Assembly (NCBI RefSeq): GCF_902459465.1
Contig: NC_047070.1
Location: 11,266,001 to 11,330,000 of the forward strand
DNA: 64,000 bases
Direction of reading: 5' to 3'
From: Asterias rubens
Taxonomy: Eukaryota > Echinodermata > Asteroidea > Forcipulatida > Asteriidae
This document shows, piece by piece, positions 56,582 through 64,000 of this stretch. Each line of letters begins with the position of its first letter. Within the stretch, counting starts at the first letter, position 1. The notes under the pieces are model-generated. The model was not told the DNA's origin. It did not search any database and was given only the letters and a program-made list of their open reading frames with translations. Both the position numbers and the translations under genes were made by a program.

Positions 56582-57520
56582 GTAGCATCCTTTAACGTTG
56601 AACTCTATTAAAGCCCCATTAGTCATCAAAAACCTCATTATAAATAATTTGACAGCCAAATTTGTATCTGCCTCATTAACTAACCACCCCTTCCCACTTG
56701 TTGTCTTTTGTGTTGTCCAACCTCTTTTGGTCATACCAGCCCCTCCCTCTGCCCACCCCCCTTCGTCAACCTCTTCTCCGTTCATCTCTTGTTGTCCTGT
56801 GTGCTCTCGATCTATTTCCACCACTTGACTGTTTCTGTTACAACAGTAGGCCTTACCTATTCCTGTTTGAGTGTGTTGTGTCCTCATTAAAATCTGGGAG
56901 GTAGATTCTGTCACATGCGCAGCACATACGCAAAACATGTGAGAGCACATGCGAGAGCACATGTGAAAACACATGCACAGCCGGTGGACACACATGCATA
57001 CATGACATCTTGTACAAGTACTGTATCTTTCAGAAGCCAGTCACACTTGGGGCTCACAGGAAGGACTCTTTTACTGAAGGTAAATATTTCAATTTCAATA
57101 TTCCTACAAACTTTTAAACAATCTATTAGGCCAGTGTTATGTAGTCAATATTTCTTCATTAAGGCTTGCATACAAGTGCATGTAGGTCTGAAATATTAGG
57201 GTCAAGTTGTTAAGATAACAATAAATTGAATTACATAGACCTACTGAAATTGCGTGTACCAGGCATATGCCTATGAGTTGGTCTTGCTATCCTACCATAG
57301 GCCTAGGTGCCTGCATCCACAGCAGCCCACTACATAATTAGTGCTGCCCGTATTTCAAGGGTAAACAGTAACCCTACAATGCCCTAGGGCATTTTTCAAG
57401 GTGCAAGGTGGCATGGGCTTTATTTAACTCAGTGATTTTTCTTCCCCAACCTTTCGCATTCCAAACACTATTCTGTTGACTAGCCTTTAGCCTTTCTTAC
57501 ATCTTTTTTTTCAGAGCAAG

Positions 57521-59654
57521 ATGCCTCGACAGTATGAGAAAACTGGTTTGCGACAAAAGTATAGCACAATCACTCTAAAACTGCCCTCTGCCGAGTGCAG
57601 AGAGGTGAAATAAGTCAACGCGAAGCAGAAAGGCAATACAAGATTCCAAGACGAACACTCAGAGAGCACATCGCAGATCCCAATCTTAAATACGGATCAG
57701 GAAGAGCTACAGACCTTTCGCATGCAGAGGAGGAACTCTTGGTAACAGCCATTATTGCAGCTGAGGAGTATGCATGTCCAATGGAGAAATCAGATATTCT
57801 AGACATCACAGAAGAGTATGTCGCATCTCTGGCAAAGAAGACCCGGTTCAAGAACAACCGTCCAGGCGACGATTGGTTCTACGGCTTCACAAGATGCTGG
57901 ATGACTGAACTTGCTCCTAGAAAACCAGAGGTGTTAACCATCTCTAGGGCTACATCCTGCAATGAGTTTGTCATATCAAAGTTCTTTGACATTTTAGAAC
58001 AGAAAGTTGATGAGCTAGGAATCCGTGATTCTCCTGCTCAAATCATCAATCTGGATGAGACAGGATTTGTCACTGATCCAAAATGCAAGAGAGTATTGTA
58101 AAGAAAGGAAAACGCAACCCCAGTGTTGTCATTCCAGGTGGTGGGAAAGAAGTGTACACTGTCTTGGGATGGGTTGCTGCAAATGGTAAAGTGTTCCCCC
58201 CATATATCCTCTACAAGGCCAAGAACTTGTATGATTCTTGGTGTGTTGGTGGTCCTTATGGTGCAGGGTACTCGACAACTGATTCAGGATGGATGGAAGG
58301 GACAACACTGGCCTCATGGTTCGAGAAGCGCTTCTTATACCACGTCAGACCCATCAAGAAACCCATTCTGGTTTTGTTCGATGGGCACAGTAGTCACATC
58401 ACTGTAGATCTAATAACCACAGCCAAAGCACACGATGTGCACCTTCTCTGTATGCCACCACACTGCTCGCATGTTCTACAACCATTAGATGTTGGTGTGT
58501 TTGGCCCTGCCAAAAAAGACTGGAGCAAAATCCTGAAGCGGCACTACAAGGGTAGTCGACTGAAAAGTGTTGACAAGTCAACTTTTCCTGGCCTGCTGAA
58601 GCAGCTGTATGCTAAGGCTTTTCATAAAGAGCATGTTATCTCTGGCTTCATGAAAAGCGGAATATATCCAGTGGACAGACATGCCATTCCCACAGAGAAG
58701 CTTCTTCCAGCCAAGGTGTCTTCCGTCCAGATACAGATTAATGTAGGCCTACATGTAGCACGGTACAAGTTAATCAGGACACACAGATGAGTCCAGACCA
58801 AGTTGCAGCTTCATGTTCCAGTGTAGATGAAGGTGAGACCACACAGCCAACACTTAGTCCAGCACCTGACCTTTCTTGGGACACACAGAGTCCAGCCAGT
58901 TAGCTCTCCACCAAGTCCATTGGTTTCTCCTTCTAGTGAAGATGACTCCCTCACTGATCCTCTCACGCCAAAGCGAGCAATGAAGGTCGCTGTGCTTAAC
59001 TCACTTCAGAAACGGCACCAGTTAATGAAAAGAAAAGGGGGAAAGCTGTGAAGAGATCATTTGGGGAATGCCTAACAGACGATGAAGTGGTTGTAAGGCT
59101 TCAAACAGAAGAACAAGAAAAACAGAAAAAGAATGCAGAAATCAAAGCGAAAAAACAAGAAAGAGCAGCTGCTAAAGAATCGAGAAGTAGCAAAAGAGAA
59201 AAAAGACCTAGCACGGAAGAGGAAAATGGAACAAAAGAAAATGCAAGCGACATCGAATGACAACAAACAAGAAACACTAGTAGCGTCACAGGCAGCAGCT
59301 TCATCAGGGACAGTACACTCGGCAGGATCTTATGAAAACGTGATTTCTGCAAATTATCAAGTGGGAGAATATGTGGCAGCTATATATGAGGAGGATTTAT
59401 ACATTGGAGTAGTGATGCTACCAATCACTCCGACTCATGTGACCGTCGAATACATGCTGCCTCGTGGCACCAACAGATTCATTTGGCCAGAAAAAAATGA
59501 TGACATTCTCCAGACTCGACGCTGTGATATCCTCTGCAAATTACAGACCATCATTCCAACTACTGCACGCCACTGGGGATTAAATCAAGAAGACTTGGCT
59601 AAAACTATAGCTACTATCACAAAGCAGGCTAGAAACATATATGTAAATTTATGA
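57521..59654 (+). pseudogene. Pogo-type (CENP-B/Tigger-like) transposase, several frame breaks
   Basis: It starts with MPRQYEKTGLRQKYS after an acceptor (TTTTTTCAG). A frame change near 57585 leads to a psq-type helix-turn-helix (QRGEISQREAERQYKIPRRT), then a CENP-B-type helix-turn-helix region (NNRPGDDWFYGFTRC). The DDE catalytic core follows: LDETGFV (first Asp), FDGHSSH (second) and HVLQPLDVGVFGPAKKDW (third). A second break lies at about 58099 between DPKCKRVL and VKKGKRNPSV, and at least two more between 58760 and 59270. The tail is a long lysine/glutamate coiled coil and then a Tudor-like domain (YQVGEYVAAIYEEDLYIGVV, HVTVEYMLP, FIWPEKNDDI) ending at 59654. It is a good match in motif order to the family but unlikely to be active. 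Confidence 0.75.
59330..59654 (+). other. C-terminal Tudor-like domain of the transposase
   Basis: The segment NYQVGEYVAAIYEEDLYIGV, VMLPITPTHVTVEYMLPRGT, NRFIWPEKNDDIL, then IPTTARHWGLNQEDL has the WY-x-G-x-V / V-x-F-M / F-x-WP-x-x-D pattern. I know this pattern from the C-terminus of many fish and invertebrate transposon proteins. Function as a chromatin reader is inferred from the Tudor-like fold only. Confidence 0.55.
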
Positions 59655-60302
59655 CTAATAACATTGATTTTGCTTGGGGTGAAAACATGATTGACTTTAG
59701 TAAGGCATATTTCAAGCTGAATTGACCGAATATGTTTTAAAGTTGCTTGTAAAAGCATGATGTAAGATATAGTCAAAGCTTTCTAAGTAATACTGAAAAA
59801 AAGAAAAAAAAAAAAAAAAAAACAGTTTTAGTATGAAATGCGTCTTTTAATCTTAGGTCTTAAAAGAAATATCAGTGATCCAAGCTAGTGAAAAAATCAT
59901 TACAAAGAGCTAAGAATGGCCTTATTTGCAAATCTTTGCAATCTTAACTGACAAGTCATTTTAACATGAGTCTTAGTGCTTTGTGAAATCAGGAGCTTCT
60001 GGGACAATTTCCTGGGAACAGTGTGCTTCAGTTATGGGCTTTGTAACCTTAAACCTTTCAAAGTTGGTACATAAAATAAGTGTTAAAGTTTGTTGTGCGT
60101 TAATTATGTGCGCTAATGTTTCAACCTTCCACATAAAATTACGGTTTCAAATGATTGAGTTTATAGTTATATAATGAACTAACTGTGTTTAAAAAATTGT
60201 TTGTAGTTAGTGTAGGTTCCTCAATATTGAATCAATTGAATAAATATGATTCCACTACAAAAACCTGCATATAATAGCAATCGCTTTTTGGGGTTTACAT
60301 AT

Positions 60303-60360
60303 GCGCGGGCGTTTTTACCCGGGTCTCGGGCGTTTTTACCCCAACACCCGGGTAAAAACG
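60303..60360. repeat. Right subterminal copies of the transposon end motif
   Basis: GCGGGCGTTTTTACCCGGGT, CTCGGGCGTTTTTACCCCAA and CACCCGGGTAAAAACGCTCG occur within 60 bp, two in one orientation and one inverted. They mirror the subterminal array at the left end. Confidence 0.85.
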
Positions 60361-60720
60361 CTCGCCAAACTTCTTTTCAAAAAGCAAGGAAAATTTCCCT
60401 TTATCAACATAGTAAGTTGCACACAATAGAGGAGATATGTAATGGATAAAACCACACATTAATTTCCCTCTGTCTCCAAGAAATTCGGAGACATTTCTCA
60501 TAAACTAGAAAAACGGGCGTTTTTACCCCAGTTTAAAATAATAGATCATTTCAATTACGATCAATAGTGTAAACTTCAATACATTTCCACTTTAATTACG
60601 ACGCAACTCCCACATTGCGGCAACTATACAAGACTGACTGATGTGCCGCCCGCCTGTCACTGCACATCGCCACAAAGAGGACCGCAAGCAAGCACGGCCC
60701 CTATGTGTTCACGCATGCGG

Positions 60721-60760
60721 TGATTGGCCGTTTGATGATTGGCCGTTGTTGATTGGCCGG
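60721..60760. repeat. Three copies of TGATTGGCCG
   Basis: TGATTGGCCG occurs at 60721, 60735 and 60750, spaced 14-15 bp. ATTGG is the CCAAT box in reverse, so a promoter role is possible but unproven. They lie 190 bp right of the transposon. Confidence 0.6.
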
Positions 60761-61017
60761 TGATAGTTCCATTCATAAAATCTTGGCTAGACTTCGGACA
60801 GATCGGGTAGAGTGGCTGCCCATTGTACAACGGGGAGCTTGAACGTCTGACCCACGCTTTGAGGCTCGAGGCCCAGTCTAATCAAACGTGAATAACTTTT
60901 GTCAACAGAGGGTGATGCAGGGCAAAGTTCAACTATTTCTCGGTTTGCGTTGTCGACCGATCTTTGATTCTTGGAGAGTTTGTTGCCAAAGAAGTTCACA
61001 AAACATATGGTCAACAC

Positions 61018-61141
61018 AACCGATCATCAAATCGCAAATTCTTGAAAAGGGTTGTTGATGGAAACAAAATATAACTCACAACCGATCATCAAATCGCAAA
61101 TTCTTGAAAAGGGTTGTTGATGGAAACAAAATATAACTCAG
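61018..61141. repeat. Tandem duplication of 62 bp
   Basis: Units 61018-61079 and 61080-61141 are identical except at the last base; both begin AACCGATCATCAAATCGCAA. This is a very recent duplication or an assembly artefact. Confidence 0.9.
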
Positions 61142-61239
61142 GACTGATAGTGTGAGATAAAAAAATCACCCGTAACGCGGCTGGTTTGCGTACTTCACTT
61201 CCGTGTTTTGAGGTTAGTTTTTTCATGGTTTTTGTTTAT

Positions 61240-61345
61240 TTTGATCGCGGTTTATACGCCGCGCGGCATATACGCCGACACCTAAATATTTTTTTGTATA
61301 TTTTGGGGAAGTGCGGTTTATACGCCGCGCGGTTTATAATCCGAA
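61240..61345. repeat. Repeat end with GCGGTTTATACGCCGCGCGG motifs
   Basis: Three GGTTTATACGCCG/GGCATATACGCCG-type phrases and the ending TATAATCCGAAAATTACGGT occur within about 100 bp. This resembles the terminal part of a widespread MITE-like repeat; no partner end is seen. Confidence 0.5.
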
Positions 61346-62990
61346 AATTACGGTACTTACCATGAGTTCGGCGGATGGTTTATAGTGGATGAAAATAATA
61401 ATATGGTGTTATCACAAAATATAAACAATTGTCTTGTGTCTTTTATTTGTCGTTATCATTATCAAAGGACTAAGTTTAAATACTCACATTCAGAGTGAAA
61501 GTGCACACAGCCTTTGTGTACATGTTAAGATAATGGATTAAACTACCTCCATGGTTCAACCCACAATAATGTTTTTAACAAAATGAAAATGACATCTAGA
61601 CAAGCCATTAAGCAAACGGCTGAAAATTACAGTTTGAACAGAACGCCGGTCGAGCCAGCCCAGCTTAATAACTTGTTGTCAATAGTCCAAACCTGTTGCC
61701 AGATTCTTGAAAATGCCGCAGCACCCGCTGCAAAAAAAGTAAACAAAAAAATCAGCAGAAACACTGCAACAGTCAACATTGTTTTAAAAATTTAACATGT
61801 GCATCATAAAACGATCGTCATAAACTGAAAATTATTTGACAGCAGTAGTCAGAAGCTCATTACTGTTGGTCGACATACTGAGCAAGACGTTTGGAAACAA
61901 GACTTTACTTTTAATCCATGCAACACAGGGATTTGTGGTATTGCAACTAGACGTCCGTTATACTAGTTCAACACAGCCTTTACACATTATCAGTGGTATA
62001 CGAACGCGGCGCTGTACTAAGGTGCCGCCGCGCCGGGCACCAACACATTACATTCTCGTCCCCACTCGCTCACCCCCAGATGTACAAGGTGGTGGGCATG
62101 AGTAAACTGAATTGGAAACTTGTATGCAGCATGATGCACATGAAAAATTTACGGAGTGACGTTCCGCAGGCGCGCTCAGATCACTGATTTTGACGACAAG
62201 TAAAACTAAAACATCTTTTTTGAAGTGAGATTGAAACACATTTTCTAATAAAAGATAATATTGAACCTAGGCCTACAATGTTGCATATACGGCCAGATGA
62301 AGGTAACTTGGTTTTCCACTTTCAAATTGGCGCAATGTGACTGGTTTCCGTCCAAAGTGCTAAACAATTATCAATTGTGATCCCTTAGGCCTAACATAAT
62401 GGAAGAAATATTACCTCCTCAATGAGCCTAAAGTCCATTCAAACTGCTGATGAAGCCCATTTTCCGTTAAAAAAATCTTGAAAGCAGCTGCTTTCTTCCA
62501 GAATTTTCTATAAAAAAAACACCTTCAAAAGATTCTGCTCTGTATTCATGGACACTATGGAACAGGACAATGGCAGTACTGCAGGAAGTTTGCAGCCTCC
62601 CGAGAATGGGCCGCGGTAAAGCCACAATGTGACCGCAAATAGTTGGTATCTCTTTCAGGCGCACTAGCGGCCGGCCGCACAAGCGCCGTGATGCTGCCTA
62701 TTGTTGTCACCGATTAACATATAAATATCAGGCACAACAAAGGACATCATTTTAATGAGCTGGCCCTTGGAGTTGGGCCGCACGAGTGCCGCATCAAAAA
62801 CACAATCGCGGCGCTTCGCGGGAGCGCTGCGGCGGGATGCAGGACGCCGCCTATTTTATTTTTGATGGCTTCCCTTATGCACATGCAACTGGAGTGAAAC
62901 AGCCGTGACCCATCCTTTCATTTTTCAATTGCATTTATATTACTATTTTACATTTGGTAATAATGCTGACAAAATAAAACGGGTGTAATG
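61346..62990. other. Non-coding, with GC-rich patches at 62620-62680 and 62800-62860
   Basis: No supported gene. The GC-rich patches contain GGCCGGCCGCAC and GCGGCGCTTCGCGGGAGCG and the phrase TTTTAATGAGCTGGCCC. That last phrase is close to TTTTAATGAGGGGCCC at about 49678, so this is probably another copy of that dispersed repeat. Confidence 0.45.
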
Positions 62991-63007
62991 GTAATTACCC
63001 AGGTGAA

Positions 63008-63220
63008 ATGGGAAGAGATCATTCCAACCGTCAAGACATAAGCTGCCTAAAAGATTTGATGCTGACAATACCAGCTACATGTAGCTCTGCTGATGCGGAA
63101 TGTGGCTTCAGTAGGTTAAAGCTGCTGAAAACTAATCAAAGGACGCGCGACTGGATGACTCGGTCACGACCAACTTATGATCATGCTGCATGTACACTCC
63201 CCTCATGTAGAAGAGTTTGA
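63008..63220 (+). pseudogene. hAT transposase C-terminal remnant
   Basis: DLMLTIPATCSSADAECGFS then RLKLLKTNQRTRDWM match the hAT dimerisation-domain pattern (A/LTIPxSSADxERxFSxLKxIKTxxR). The rest of the transposase is missing and the frame ends at 63218 after unrelated residues. No hAT terminal repeats were seen. Confidence 0.65.
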
Positions 63221-63540
63221 CACAATGCCAGTCATAGACCTACATGTACCTGTATGGAAATAGCTCTGGGCAAAGGGAAAAGCGTCATGGCCACCACACC
63301 AACAAGTTGGGAGATAGCGAAGAAGAGGAGGACTCCACCGAGTCTGAGCGTGACCTTAGTGATCAGAATTTGGAAGGTCCACTAGACGGACTGGTTCCAA
63401 TGGAGATGGAAGAGTCTGATTCAGACTACTAGATGGGATCAAACAATTGGAGTCATGATAATCGACCGATATTCAGACATTGACAGTGTGTTTGATCTTT
63501 TGAGTAACTCATCTCTGCTGCCATCGTCCCCGTCGATGTC

Positions 63541-63965
63541 GGAAGCTGCAAGTACACGTAATACACAGAGAGCTCTTATGCCACTTCAGTGGCCTACCGT
63601 CTTTCCAATCCCATCCTTGAAACTTTAAACCGGGAAAAAAAACAAAGATGGAACTTTGACAAACCCCCACAGGAATGAAATCTGATAAATTGGAAAAACT
63701 TGCTGAAGCCATGTTTAGCTACAAGGCCTATCCATCAGATGATCAGTTCTGCTCTGTAGCACAAGCACTTGTCAAGAAGCACCCATACATGAAAGAATCA
63801 GGCCTACCCCGGCGCAGTCCAGTGATGGCTACGGGGAACCAACTCAGCCTCCCGCAGACAGTTTCCCAGATCCCCGCTTCGACACCAAGTATTAGCGTCC
63901 ACCCGTCGGGAGGACTCGCTGAATCAAACTCGGGGATGCCCAATGTGGAAATCCGCTATGCGTAG
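63541..63965 (+). pseudogene. SAM-partner family middle region, frame-broken
   Basis: The pieces LMPLQWPTVFPIPSL, then ETLNREKKQRWNFDKPP, then KSDKLEKLAEAMFSYKAYPS and DDQFCSVAQALVKKHPYMKE follow in order but in three frames. This is the order (WPxxFxIP, basic linker, M-x-x-Y-x-x-YP-x-x-x-x-x-x-VA-x-x-LVxKxP) known in SAM-domain-type transposon-associated proteins. An extra C in the CCCCC run at 63665-63669 would join the last two; another single-base shift lies near 63618. The part after residue KESG is Ser/Pro-rich and not recognised. The C-terminal domain (as at 36 and 40 kb) is beyond the window or absent. Confidence 0.5.
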
Positions 63966-64000
63966 CAGAACATATTCCACTCTGCTCACTACCTTGTCAC

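Larger units (their letters stand above)
56079..60533 (+). mobile_element. Complete pogo-type DNA transposon, about 4.46 kb
   Basis: The ends are inverted: AACTGGGGTAAAAGCGCCC at 56079 and its counterpart GGGCGTTTTTACCCCAGTT ending at 60533. Each is flanked by TA (56077-56078 and 60534-60535), the usual pogo/Tc1 target duplication. The terminal motif is multiplied. About six 18-bp copies (ATGGGGTAAAAGCGCCC) lie at 56081-56190, an inverted pair at 56523-56581, and three more at 60303-60360. The interior carries a decayed DDE transposase on the plus strand. Confidence 0.85.

Noticed and set aside
59072-59352. Phe/Leu-rich minus-strand frames
   Set aside because: They are the antisense of the Lys/Glu-rich coiled coil of the transposase tail.

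Overview
This window is eukaryotic and non-coding-rich. Its genes are split into short exons by GT...AG introns, and the sequence between them is packed with mobile elements, hairpin elements and minisatellites. A tRNA-derived SINE near position 500 and a terminal motif at about 54034 (AAAGCCATTGGACACTTTCG) resemble repeats I associate with echinoderms, especially sea stars. TTAGGG-like bits and many ACATGTACATGT runs fit a marine deuterostome. I therefore infer an echinoderm, possibly an asteroid; this is from memory and needs a search.

Left part (1-10 kb): a degenerate minisatellite with an embedded SINE (1-1830); a decayed, 3'-truncated transposon-type gene on the minus strand (2619-3913); a 130-bp tandem repeat; a two-length (106/82 bp) minisatellite (6190-7600); and an inverted pair of tRNA-like sequences in a hairpin element (8697-9128).

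10-21 kb, minus strand: the most striking locus. An apparently intact spliced gene (gene A) encodes a Tudor-like module, an acidic linker, C2H2-like fingers, a complete tyrosine-recombinase catalytic signature and a C-terminal Myb/SANT-like domain. Its 5' part has been duplicated (gene B). In the copy, the start of the large exon has expanded into thirteen 84-bp (28-residue) in-frame repeats, and an 842-bp element with a 13-bp target-site duplication has landed in an intron. Only copy B has a visible first exon, so the two may be alternative products of one promoter.

22-32 kb, minus strand: a possible small single-pass membrane protein gene; a fully intact six-exon gene (25495-29622, 533 codons) with a SAM-like N-terminus; and, upstream of it in the same orientation, a decayed and internally deleted C2H2/transposase-like gene. 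C-terminal or middle parts of the SAM-partner family recur at 35.8-36.8, 40.1-40.9 and 63.6 kb on the plus strand, making four loci in 64 kb.

32-54 kb: mostly non-coding. It holds a duplicated 165-bp exon-like segment, an LTR-like block, several palindromic elements (37.26-37.90 kb, a perfect 40-bp-arm hairpin at 43918-44002, and 44174-44329), and dispersed repeats.

54-64 kb, plus strand: a Tudor-like gene with two single-base frame breaks, both at CCCCC; a complete pogo-type transposon (56079-60533) with TA target duplication, multiplied terminal motifs and a decayed transposase carrying a C-terminal Tudor-like domain; then a hAT remnant and another SAM-partner fragment. A theme of the window is chromatin-reader-like (Tudor-like) modules attached to unrelated mobile-element enzymes.
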